The notes under the pieces are model-generated. The model was not told the origin of the DNA, did no database searches, and saw only the letters and a list, made by a program, of their open reading frames with translations. From an uncultured Arthrobacter sp. (GTDB lineage Bacteria > Actinomycetota > Actinomycetes > Actinomycetales > Micrococcaceae), in NCBI RefSeq assembly GCF_902805515.1, contig NZ_CADCTE010000121.1, positions 23,400 through 87,399 of the forward strand: a DNA stretch of 64,000 nt, read 5' to 3'. The position numbers were made by a program, and so were the translations under genes. Shown here piece after piece: positions 17,142 through 24,938 of this stretch (position 1 is its first letter; each line of letters starts with the position of its first letter).

Positions 17142-17950
17142 CTTTTCGGCTCGCAATCCAGGAACACTTCCTCGAGGGCAGGAACCTCATGGAGAAATTC
17201 GAGTTCGCGCAGGAGCGCGGTTTCGACGGCATCGAGCTGCTGGGGAAGGGCGACGGGATCTTCGCCGGACGCTCCGCGGAACTCCGTGAGGCCCGGGCCG
17301 CCGGGGTCGTCCTGCCCAGCGTGTGCGTCAACATGGACCACTTCATCGGTGACTTCGATCCCGCCCGGGCCAAGGACGCACGCGAACAGATGAAGCACCT
17401 GCTCTCGGGCATCGCCGAGGCCGGAGGGTTCGGCGCCGTCACGCCCAACGCCTACGCCCTGTTCAGCCGCCGGCTCCCCCCGTTCGAGCCGCCCCGCAGC
17501 GACGAGGAATCGCGCGCATCCCTCGTCGAGGCCCTGGCGGAGCTCGGCGCCCACGCCGAGGCCGAAGGCGCCCTGGTCCTGCTCGAACCCCTGAACCGGT
17601 ACGAGGACTTTCTGGTCAACACCCTCGCCGACGCCGTCTCCATCGTCGAGGAGGTGTCGTCCCCGGGCGTCGCCGTCATCGCCGACACCTTCCACATGTC
17701 CATCGAGGAGGCGGACATCCCTGCCTCCATCCGGACCGCCGGGAAGCATATCCGCCACGTCCAGCTCGGCGACAGCAACCGGCTTGAGCCGGGCGCGGGC
17801 CACTACGACTGGCCCGCGACGCTCGCCGCGCTGGAGGAGATCGGCTACGACGGGTGGCTCGCGATGGAGTGCCGCCTCAGCGGCCCGGTCCGCGACGTCC
17901 TCCCGAAGGTCTCGGCCCTGCTGAAGAGCCCGGCCCTGCTGGCCAACTAG
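17138..17950 (+). CDS. TIM-barrel sugar isomerase/epimerase-like protein
   Basis: A 270-residue protein of the xylose isomerase-like TIM-barrel (AP endonuclease 2) superfamily. Metal-ligand positions are visible as [10 protein letters not shown] (Glu), [14 protein letters not shown] (Asp and His), HVQLGDSNR (His) and AMECRL (Glu). Family members include inosose isomerases, tagatose epimerases and lyases acting on 3-keto-glycosides. The substrate cannot be assigned; the operon context favours an oxidised sugar. The GTG start overlaps the preceding stop. Confidence 0.88.
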   Translation: MTFRLAIQEHFLEGRNLMEKFEFAQERGFDGIELLGKGDGIFAGRSAELREARAAGVVLPSVCVNMDHFIGDFDPARAKDAREQMKHLLSGIAEAGGFGAVTPNAYALFSRRLPPFEPPRSDEESRASLVEALAELGAHAEAEGALVLLEPLNRYEDFLVNTLADAVSIVEEVSSPGVAVIADTFHMSIEEADIPASIRTAGKHIRHVQLGDSNRLEPGAGHYDWPATLAALEEIGYDGWLAMECRLSGPVRDVLPKVSALLKSPALLAN

Positions 17951-17993
17951 GCCTGCTGAAGAACTAGGTGAAAGCCGCGACGAACGGATTCTC

Positions 17994-18755
17994 ATGCAGC
18001 ACAGCACCATCCCGCCCCTGCGGATCACCGTCTGGAACGAGGGCATCCACGAGGCCACCGAGCCGGAGGTCGCCGCCATCTACCCGAACGGCATCCACGG
18101 CGCCATCGCCGAAGGCCTCCGGCTCGTCCTCGACGGGGACCCTGTGATCCGGACGGCCGTCCTGGCCGATCCCGACCACGGGCTCAGCGAGGAGGTCCTC
18201 GCGGAAACCGACGTCCTCCTGTGGTGGGGCCACATCGCCCACGACCAGGTGTCCGACGAGGTGGTGGAGCGGGTCCAGCGGCACGTCCTGGGCGGGATGG
18301 GCCTGCTCGTGCTGCATTCGGGCCACTTCTCCAAGATCTTCACCCGCCTGATGGGCACCACCTGCTCCCTGCTGTGGCGCAACGGGGCGGAGCGGGAACT
18401 CGTCTGGAATGTGAACCCCACCCACCCCATCACGGCGGGGATCGAGGGTCCGCTGGTGATCGAGAAACAGGAAACCTACGGGGAGTTCTTCGACATCCCC
18501 ACCCCGGACGACCTGGTGTTCATCAGCTCCTTCAGCGGCGGCGAGGTCTTCCGCTCGGGAGTGACCTTCACCCGGGGGCGCGGACGCATCTTCTACTTCA
18601 GCCCCGGAGACCAGGCGTATCCCGTCTACCACCATCCCCAGATCCGGCAGGTCCTGGCCAACGGCGTCCGCTGGGCGGCGCAGACCACGGCCGACCGGAC
18701 ACCGCCGGCGGTCACCAACCCGGCCCGCGGCTGGTTCCAGGCCCCCCTGGACTGA
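17994..18755 (+). CDS. ThuA-domain protein
   Basis: A 253-residue ThuA-family protein with the glutamine amidotransferase-like fold: [14 protein letters not shown] N terminus ([14 protein letters not shown]), [26 protein letters not shown] and [23 protein letters not shown]. ThuA with its partner ThuB (a Gfo/Idh protein) is needed for trehalose, maltitol and related disaccharide catabolism through 3-keto intermediates in rhizobia. The presence of a Gfo/Idh protein in the same operon supports a comparable role. A short gap of 43 bases separates it from the isomerase-like gene. Confidence 0.9.
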   Translation: MQHSTIPPLRITVWNEGIHEATEPEVAAIYPNGIHGAIAEGLRLVLDGDPVIRTAVLADPDHGLSEEVLAETDVLLWWGHIAHDQVSDEVVERVQRHVLGGMGLLVLHSGHFSKIFTRLMGTTCSLLWRNGAERELVWNVNPTHPITAGIEGPLVIEKQETYGEFFDIPTPDDLVFISSFSGGEVFRSGVTFTRGRGRIFYFSPGDQAYPVYHHPQIRQVLANGVRWAAQTTADRTPPAVTNPARGWFQAPLD

Positions 18756-18823
18756 CCCGTCTGACCGGCCAGCACACCAGGCACACCCGTACGCACCCTA
18801 CCGATTCGACAAGAAAGCACCCC

Positions 18824-20104
18824 ATGAAACGCCTTGCAGCTCTCCGGATCCCTGCGGTCACCGCCGCGTTCGCCTTCGCCGTCACGGGATGCACCGGCAC
18901 CTCGTCGGCCGCGGAGAAGGACAGCGGAGGCGGCGGGCAGATCCGTTATCTCATCGAGCAGCCCGAGGACCCGGCCGCCGTCGACCTGATCAACGAGGAC
19001 ATCGCCGTCTTCGAGAAGAAGAACCCCGACATCGACATCGAACTCGAGGTCCTGCCCACCGACAATATGCGCACCGTGCTCCAGACCCAGCTGCGCTCCG
19101 GCGAGGGCCCCGACATCTTCAGCTGGGGATCCGGCCCCGGCTACGCCGGCGCCCTCGCCGACGCCGGGCTGCTCCACGACCTGACGGACGCCTACGAGGA
19201 GCACGACTGGCCCGTCTACGAGTTCGCCAAGGAGCGCGTGACCTTCGACGGCAAGGTCTACGGGGTCCCTGGGGACATCGAGACCATCGGCCTGTTCTAC
19301 AACAAGCAGGTCTTCGAGGACCTCGGCATCAGCGAACCGACGAACCTCGGCGAGCTCGAGGCCGCTGCGGCCGCGATCGCCAAGGAGGGGCTGACCCCGA
19401 TCGCAGCCAGCGACAAGGAAGGCTGGCAGGGCGGTCACCTGCTGAGCATGGCCCTGTCCAGCCGGATCGGCGCCGAAGGAGTGGACAAGCTGCTGGGCGG
19501 CGAAATGCCCTGGACCTCCCCGGAGGTGGTGGCGGCCCTGGACACCTGGAAGTCCTTCAACGCGGCCGGGTACCTGCCCGACTTCCCCACGTCCCTGACC
19601 TACGACGGCGGGAACGCCCTGTTCTACTCCGGTGAGGCCGCCATCCTGCCCACCGGCAGCTGGGCCACCGACGAGATCGCCAAGAACACCGACTTCGAGG
19701 TCGGCTTCATCCCCTTCCCGGCCGAGGACGGCCCGGGCATCTTCAGCGGCGGGCTCGGCTCCGGCCCGTATATCTCCGCATCCTCGAAAAACACCGAGGC
19801 GGCCGAGAAGTTCCTCGACTACCTGGTCAGCCCGGAGCACGGACGGTGGACCGTTGAGAACTTCAACACCATCCCGCCGTTCCCGGTGGACACCGAGGGC
19901 ATCGACGCCGACCCCCTGTTCGCGCAGGTCCTCGAGGACGCCTCGAAGATCTCGGACGGAACCGGCGAGTTCGGCTCCAACGTCGACGTGCTGTCCACCG
20001 ACGTCTTCAACGACGCCATGTGGAAGGGCGTGCAGGCCATGCTGACCAACCAGCAGAGCGCGAAGGACGTCGCCGCCGACCTTGACGCCGCCTTCAAGCA
20101 GTAA
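18824..20104 (+). CDS. ABC transporter sugar-binding lipoprotein, copy 2
   Basis: A 426-residue paralogue of the protein at 12913. It has a signal peptide with lipobox (FAVTGC) and the same blocks in the same order: LQTQLRSGEGPDIFSWGSGPGYAG, DKEGWQGGHLLSMALSSRIG, LPTGSWATDEI and AEDGPGIFSGGLGSG. A large fraction of residues is identical over the full length, so it is a true duplicate that stayed in the operon. The ligand is presumably related but not identical. It is followed by a strong hairpin. Confidence 0.93.
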   Translation: MKRLAALRIPAVTAAFAFAVTGCTGTSSAAEKDSGGGGQIRYLIEQPEDPAAVDLINEDIAVFEKKNPDIDIELEVLPTDNMRTVLQTQLRSGEGPDIFSWGSGPGYAGALADAGLLHDLTDAYEEHDWPVYEFAKERVTFDGKVYGVPGDIETIGLFYNKQVFEDLGISEPTNLGELEAAAAAIAKEGLTPIAASDKEGWQGGHLLSMALSSRIGAEGVDKLLGGEMPWTSPEVVAALDTWKSFNAAGYLPDFPTSLTYDGGNALFYSGEAAILPTGSWATDEIAKNTDFEVGFIPFPAEDGPGIFSGGLGSGPYISASSKNTEAAEKFLDYLVSPEHGRWTVENFNTIPPFPVDTEGIDADPLFAQVLEDASKISDGTGEFGSNVDVLSTDVFNDAMWKGVQAMLTNQQSAKDVAADLDAAFKQ

Positions 20105-20111
20105 CACGCTC

Positions 20112-20139
20112 GGGGGACGGCCCGGGCTGGCCGTCCCCC
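20112..20139 (+). terminator. Strong GC hairpin after the second binding protein
   Basis: GGGGGACGGCC (20112-20122) pairs perfectly with GGCCGTCCCCC (20129-20139) across a six-base loop. There is no T tract, so it could be an mRNA-stabilising or attenuating element before the last gene of the operon instead of a full terminator. Confidence 0.65.
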
Positions 20140-20167
20140 CGGGCTGCCTCCCGGGCCCCGCACCCGC

Positions 20168-20203
20168 ACTCCCCACCTGAACTCCCCACCTGAACTCCCC
20201 ACC
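20168..20203 (+). repeat. 13-bp tandem repeat, ACTCCCCACCTGA
   Basis: Two complete units (20168-20180, 20181-20193) and a third partial one (20194-20203). It lies in the gap before the ADP-ribosylglycohydrolase-like gene and has no evident coding role. Confidence 0.75.
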
Positions 20204-20249
20204 GATCCGCCACCTGAATCCGCACCCCTGACCAGCAACGAGGAAAACC

Positions 20250-21551
20250 ATGCACGACGTACTCGATCCCCGCGACATCATTCCCGACGAGGCCGAACAG
20301 CTGGCGCACTCCGGCTACGCCGTCGGAGACCTCGAACACCAGGCACGGGAAGCGGCGCAGGCCTCCGACCTGCCACGCCTTGCCGCCATCGGGCAGGCCC
20401 TCGCAGGTCTGCAGCGCGACCCGGACTGGACCTACGACGAGCCCGGGGACGAGGCTGTCCTGCTCGAACTGGCCGGCCGGGTGGAAAAGACGGCCTACGA
20501 GCCATCGGAACTTCCCGGCAGGATCCGCGGAGCCTGGCTCGGCCGGGCCGTGGGCAACACCATGGGCAAGCCGATCGAAGGGTTGACCCGCGGCGAGGTC
20601 GAGACGTACCTGCGGGCCGCCGGCCAGTGGCCCCAGACCGGCTTCGTCCGGCTGCTCGACCCGCTGCCGGCCGGGGTGGGCCGGCTCCACCCGTCGGCCG
20701 CGACGGCCTCGGAGGGGAACTTCACCGAGGTGCCGCGCGATGACGACATCGACTGGACCATCCTCGGGCTGAACCTGCTCGAAACCCACGGGCGCGGCCT
20801 CACCACCGACCACATCGCCGCGGAGTGGCTGGGCCGGCTTCCGTTCACCCAGATCTACACGGCCGAACGCGCCGCCTACCGTAACCTGATCGCCGGTCTG
20901 CAGGCTCCGGCCACCGCCACCGAGGCCAATCCCTACCGGGAGTGGATCGGCGCGCTCATCCGGGGGGATATCTTCGGCTACGTGAACCCCGGGGACCCGG
21001 CGGAGGCCGCGCGCCTGGCCCTGGTCGACGCCCGTCTGAGCCACACCGCCAACGGCGCCTACGGGGAGATGTGGGCCGCCGCCCTCCTGGCGGCCGCCTT
21101 CACCACCGACTCGGCACGGGAGGCCCTGGGCACCGCGCTGCGCGTTGTCCCCGACCGCTCCCGGCTGGCCGAGGCCCTCCGCGGGGTCCTCGAGCTCTTC
21201 GACGGCGGCGCGTCCTCCGAGGAGGCCCTGGACTGGGTGGACGAGACGCTCGGCCAGTACAGCTGGGTCCACACCATCCACAACGCCGCCCTGATCTCGA
21301 TCGGCCTGCTGTGGGGCAGCGACTTCGCCGGCGCCGTGGCCACCGCGATCTCCGGCGGGCGCGACACCGACTCCACCGCGGCCACCGTGGGCAGCGCCTA
21401 CGGTGCCCTGCACGGGGACCGGGCGGTTCCGGCCGAACTCGTGGGCGCCACGCACGAACACGTACGCAGCGACGTGCGCGGCTACGACCACATCACCATC
21501 GACGAACTCGCCGAGCGCACCCTGCGGCTGGTCCCCGGTCGGGCCGGCTAG
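20250..21551 (+). CDS. ADP-ribosylglycohydrolase (ARH/DraG) family protein
   Basis: A 433-residue protein with the ARH fold. The first motif is RIRGAWLGRAVGNTMGKPIEG, with the Gly-rich helix. EVPRDDDIDWTILGLNLL holds the first Mg2+ ligands, and ISGGRDTDSTAATVGSAYGAL holds the second set (DxD and Ser/Thr). Classic members remove ADP-ribose from proteins. Many family members sit in sugar or nucleoside catabolic operons, where they probably cleave glycosidic bonds of small molecules. The context here favours a metabolic glycohydrolase. About 80 extra N-terminal residues precede the ARH core. It is the last gene of the carbohydrate operon and is followed by a strong terminator-like hairpin. Confidence 0.88.
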   Translation: MHDVLDPRDIIPDEAEQLAHSGYAVGDLEHQAREAAQASDLPRLAAIGQALAGLQRDPDWTYDEPGDEAVLLELAGRVEKTAYEPSELPGRIRGAWLGRAVGNTMGKPIEGLTRGEVETYLRAAGQWPQTGFVRLLDPLPAGVGRLHPSAATASEGNFTEVPRDDDIDWTILGLNLLETHGRGLTTDHIAAEWLGRLPFTQIYTAERAAYRNLIAGLQAPATATEANPYREWIGALIRGDIFGYVNPGDPAEAARLALVDARLSHTANGAYGEMWAAALLAAAFTTDSAREALGTALRVVPDRSRLAEALRGVLELFDGGASSEEALDWVDETLGQYSWVHTIHNAALISIGLLWGSDFAGAVATAISGGRDTDSTAATVGSAYGALHGDRAVPAELVGATHEHVRSDVRGYDHITIDELAERTLRLVPGRAG

Positions 21552-21572
21552 GGCAGCGGGCCCAGGCCCGGC

Positions 21573-21609
21573 GCGTCCGCGGCATCCCCTTCGGGGGAGC
21601 CGCGGACGC
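21573..21609 (+). terminator. Terminator-like hairpin closing the carbohydrate operon
   Basis: GCGTCCGCGGC (21573-21583) pairs with GCCGCGGACGC (21599-21609), with an inner CCCC/GGGG extension around a short loop. It lies about 20 bases after the last stop. Confidence 0.75.
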
Positions 21610-21719
21610 ACGGTCTGCCCGGCCGGGCGCCCGGCACCTCGGGCCGGGCGGCATTAAGGCAACGCCCAGCATGATGGCCTACGGTTGGAGGCTGAACCCA
21701 CCGTCCAGCGAGGAAACCC

Positions 21720-22364
21720 ATGACGAACTCCCTGCCGTTCTGGCAAAAACGGCTGCTGCTCATCCTGGCCGGGGTGGCCGCGCTGGCCCTGATGGGCCTG
21801 GTTTTCACCGCCGGGCGCGTGTCCGCCGGGCAGGACCACCCGAACGGTGCCAGCGCCGACGCCGGCTTCGCCCGCGACATGCAGGTCCACCATGCGCAGG
21901 CCGTGGAGATGTCCCTGCTGATCCGCGACCGCAGCGCCGACGAGGACCTGCGGTCCGTCGCTTACGACATCGCCCTCACCCAGCAGCACCAGATCGGCCA
22001 GATGTACGCCTGGCTCGAGGAATGGGGCCTGCCCCAGAGCAGCTCCGCGCCCGCGATGGCGTGGCTTGACTCCTCCGCCGGCCACCACGGCGGGCAGGAC
22101 GGCGCCTCCGCGCATACCGCCGGAGCGCTCATGCCGGGGATGGCCACCCCGGAGCAGCTCGCGGAGCTGAAGTCGTCCTCCGGCGTCGAGGCCGAACGCC
22201 TCTTCCTTGAACTCATGATCGACCACCACACCGCCGGCGCCGAGATGGCCGAGGCCGGTGCGGAACTGGCCGAGACCGCCCGGGTGCGCTCCCTGGCCAC
22301 CAAGATGGCCACGGCGCAGCAGGCCGAAATCGGCGCCCTGCAGGACCTGCTTGACCGGCGTTAG
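21720..22364 (+). CDS. DUF305 family protein
   Basis: A 214-residue protein with an N-terminal membrane anchor (about residues 10-30) and two DUF305 halves. Each has a His-rich motif: FARDMQVHHAQAVEMSLLI and FLELMIDHHTAGAEMAEAG. The fold is ferritin-like with a duplicated four-helix arrangement; the function is unknown, with links to copper or other metal handling in some genomes. It is probably exported. It lies directly upstream of a DUF3105 gene, a pair often seen together in actinobacteria. Confidence 0.9.
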   Translation: MTNSLPFWQKRLLLILAGVAALALMGLVFTAGRVSAGQDHPNGASADAGFARDMQVHHAQAVEMSLLIRDRSADEDLRSVAYDIALTQQHQIGQMYAWLEEWGLPQSSSAPAMAWLDSSAGHHGGQDGASAHTAGALMPGMATPEQLAELKSSSGVEAERLFLELMIDHHTAGAEMAEAGAELAETARVRSLATKMATAQQAEIGALQDLLDRR

Positions 22365-22367
22365 CCG

Positions 22368-22399
22368 GCACCGGCGGTAGATTGGACTACAGCCGGTGC
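22368..22399 (+). terminator. Hairpin between the DUF305 and DUF3105 genes
   Basis: GCACCGGC (22368-22375) pairs with GCCGGTGC (22392-22399) across a 16-base AT-richer loop. It may be a weak terminator or attenuator. Confidence 0.4.
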
Positions 22400-22445
22400 G
22401 CCCGCGCAGGGCGCTCCCCATCCCGCCACGAAGGACAGATCACCG

Positions 22446-23084
22446 TTGAACAAGAAGAGAGCCCAGCAGAACTCGGACCGCCAGGCACGGCTTGCCGCCA
22501 TCCAGGCCCAGCAGCGGGCCAGTGAACGCAAGCGCAGCGCTCTGATTTTCGGCGGCATCGGCGCTGTCATCCTCGCGATCATCATCGCGGTGACCCTGGT
22601 GATCGTCAACCAGGTCCAGGCCAATAACGCCGCCAGGGAGGCCGCTGCCAAGCCGATCGAGGGCGTGGCGACCTTCGAGGACCTGGGCCGGGAGCACACC
22701 GAGGAGGAGGTCACGTACGAGCAGTCGCCTCCGGTCGGTGGGGATCACAGCCCCATCTGGCTCAACTGCGGCGTGTACACCGAGCCGGTGCCCGACACGA
22801 ACGCCGTCCACTCCCTTGAGCACGGCGCCGTCTGGATCAGCTACCAGCCCGGGTTGGACCAGGCCGAGATCGATGCACTCACCGACCTCGTCGGCACCCG
22901 CAGCTACGTGGTCCTGAGCCCGCACGAGGACCAGGAATCCCCGATCGCGGCCAGCGCCTGGGGCCTGCAGCTCGAGGTCGACTCCGCCGACGATCCCCGC
23001 CTGGCGGCATTCATGGAGAAGTACATCCAGGGCGAGCAGACCCCGGAGCCCGGTGCCTCCTGCTCCGGCGGCATCACCCCGTAA
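22446..23084 (+). CDS. DUF3105 family membrane protein
   Basis: A 212-residue protein. A charged N terminus is followed by a single membrane helix (about residues 33-57) and an extracytoplasmic DUF3105 domain, visible as SPPVGGDHSPIWLNCGVYTEPV, HSLEHGAVWISYQPG and VVLSPHEDQESPIAASAWG. The conserved His and Cys residues suggest metal or redox chemistry, but the function is not known. TTG at 22446 is the best start, with GAAGGA about 10 bases upstream. It is probably functionally tied to the DUF305 protein before it. Confidence 0.88.
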   Translation: MNKKRAQQNSDRQARLAAIQAQQRASERKRSALIFGGIGAVILAIIIAVTLVIVNQVQANNAAREAAAKPIEGVATFEDLGREHTEEEVTYEQSPPVGGDHSPIWLNCGVYTEPVPDTNAVHSLEHGAVWISYQPGLDQAEIDALTDLVGTRSYVVLSPHEDQESPIAASAWGLQLEVDSADDPRLAAFMEKYIQGEQTPEPGASCSGGITP

Positions 23085-23142
23085 CGGCACCTCATAGGAA
23101 CAGCCCAGCAGTAAGAGCACAGAGTAGTAGCAGGACAGAGAA

Positions 23143-23171
23143 CGGCGGGCCCGGTACAACCGGGCCCGCCG
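23143..23171. terminator. Intrinsic terminator between convergent genes
   Basis: CGGCGGGCCCGG (23143-23154) pairs with CCGGGCCCGCCG (23160-23171) across a five-base loop, followed on the plus strand by TTTCGTT. It lies between the DUF3105 gene and prfC and may serve both. Confidence 0.88.
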
Positions 23172-23215
23172 TTTCGTTCAAAGCCGTTCTGCTTGGAGCC
23201 GTTCTCGATGGCGGC

Positions 23216-24826
23216 CTAGTCGATCGCGGCACCGATCGGTTCGAGGACCACGCCCGGGTAGTCCTTGCGGAAGTGCCCGACCTTCCACTTGTCGCCGAAG
23301 ACGGCGATGATTTCGCCGTCGGCGCGGTGCAGGATCTCCCCGCCCCGGAACGTCTCCGGGACGCCGGTGCTCCCGGGGGCCACGGCCATGGCCAGGGTGT
23401 AGGACAGATTGTCGAGCGAGGTGGGCGCGTTGAACTCCGTGCCGAGCCGCTGCGCGGCGACCTCGAACTGCAGCGCGCCCACCGCGGCCAGCACCGGGGC
23501 CTGGTCGCCGCGCAGGTCCGAGCGCAGCACCTGGACGACGCCCTCGTGCTCGAGCTGCTCGATCCCGCGCCGGAACTGCTTGTACCGGCCGGGATCCTTG
23601 GCCCGGGCGACGGCGAACAGCTCGGGGGAGAACCGGGGGATGTCGGGGAACCGCACGGGTTCCTCGGCGAAGAGGCTGTCCCCGACGCGCAGGCTGGTGG
23701 CGTTGACCAGCCCGACGACATCGCCCGGCCAGGCGGTGTCGACGACCTCGCGGCTGCGGCCCAGGACGCGGTGGGCGTACTTGGTGGCGAAGGGCTTGCC
23801 GGTGCGCTGGTTGGTGATGACCATGCCGCGTTCGAAGCTGCCGGAGCAGATCCGCAGGTAGGCGATATGGTCGCGGTGGGAGCTGTCCTGGCCGGCCTGG
23901 ACCTTGAAGACGAAGCCGGAGAACGGGGATTCCAGCCGGCGGGGCTCATCGCTGAGCGTCTCCCGCGGCGAGGGCGCCGGACCAAGGTCGACGAGGGTGT
24001 CGAGCAGCTGGGAGACGCCGAAGTTCTTCGCGGCGGCGGCGAACAGGACAGGGGTCTGCCGGGCCGCAGCGAACTCGGCGGCGTCGAAGGCGCCGTTCGA
24101 GGATTCGACGAGCCCGGCCTCCTCCTCGGCATCGACCCAGCGCGCCGCCTCGATGGGCTCGAGCTCCGCCGGCCGCACCTCGGTCTCCGTCGCCGCCTGG
24201 GCACCGCCGTCCACGGCCTCGAGCCGGAACGCCCGCTTGCCCGGAATGTCGAGCAGCCCGTGGAAGTCCCCGGCGATCCCCGCGGGCCAGGTCAGCGGCA
24301 CCGGCGTCATCCCGGTCCGCTCGCCGATGTCGTCGATCAGGCCGAGCGCGTCGAGGCCGGGGCGGTCCCACTTGTTGATCACCGTGATGATGGGGATGTT
24401 CCGGGCCTTGCAGACGGCCAGCAGCTTCACCGTCTGCGGCTCGAAGCCCTTGGCGGCGTCGATGAGCATCACGGCGGAGTCGACGGCGGCGAGCACCCGG
24501 TAGGTGTCCTCGGAGAAGTCCGCGTGGCCGGGGGTGTCGACGACGTTGAGGATCGTGTCCCGGTACGTCAGCTGAAGTGCGGCCGAGCTGATCGAAATTC
24601 CACGCTCCTGCTCGATGCCCATCCAGTCGGAGACCGTGGCGTGGCGGCTGGACTTGCCGTGGGTGACCCCGGCGTCCTGGATGGCGCGGGCCAGCAGGGC
24701 CAGGGCCTCGGTCAGGGTCGACTTGCCGGCGTCGGGGTGGGAGATCACGGCGAAGGTGCGGCGCCGGGAGGCTTCACGCCGGACGGCCGCGGGATCGGTG
24801 AGGGGGGATTCGGTAAGAACTGGCAC
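23216..24826 (-). CDS. prfC: Peptide chain release factor 3
   Basis: A 536-residue translational GTPase that recycles RF1/RF2 from the ribosome. G motifs are in order: HPDAGKST (30-37, G1), the switch I region with the RGISI block (QERGISISSA), DTPGH (G3) and NKWD (G4). The C-terminal domains II and III end GHFRKDYPGVVLEPIGAAID. Length and domain order fit RF3 and not EF-G or TypA. It is transcribed alone, convergent with the DUF3105 gene. Confidence 0.97.
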   Translation of the reverse strand: MPVLTESPLTDPAAVRREASRRRTFAVISHPDAGKSTLTEALALLARAIQDAGVTHGKSSRHATVSDWMGIEQERGISISSAALQLTYRDTILNVVDTPGHADFSEDTYRVLAAVDSAVMLIDAAKGFEPQTVKLLAVCKARNIPIITVINKWDRPGLDALGLIDDIGERTGMTPVPLTWPAGIAGDFHGLLDIPGKRAFRLEAVDGGAQAATETEVRPAELEPIEAARWVDAEEEAGLVESSNGAFDAAEFAAARQTPVLFAAAAKNFGVSQLLDTLVDLGPAPSPRETLSDEPRRLESPFSGFVFKVQAGQDSSHRDHIAYLRICSGSFERGMVITNQRTGKPFATKYAHRVLGRSREVVDTAWPGDVVGLVNATSLRVGDSLFAEEPVRFPDIPRFSPELFAVARAKDPGRYKQFRRGIEQLEHEGVVQVLRSDLRGDQAPVLAAVGALQFEVAAQRLGTEFNAPTSLDNLSYTLAMAVAPGSTGVPETFRGGEILHRADGEIIAVFGDKWKVGHFRKDYPGVVLEPIGAAID

Positions 24827-24888
24827 ACTCCATTGTCGCTGATCCGCTGTCCGTGCCCCGCCGGGGCCGGCAGGGCACGGGGTGTGGA

Positions 24889-24918
24889 CCGCCGGGCGGG
24901 GCAGTGCCCGCCCGGCGG
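24889..24918 (-). terminator. GC hairpin downstream of the MFS exporter
   Basis: CCGCCGGGCGGG (24889-24900) pairs perfectly with CCCGCCCGGCGG (24907-24918) across a six-base loop. It lies between the MFS gene and prfC, both on the minus strand. No T tract is seen. Confidence 0.65.
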
Positions 24919-24938
24919 ACCGCTTAGGAGGAACCCGG

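Noticed and set aside
20168..20203. Short tandem repeat as a possible CRISPR array
   Set aside because: The units are contiguous with no spacers and there are no cas genes.
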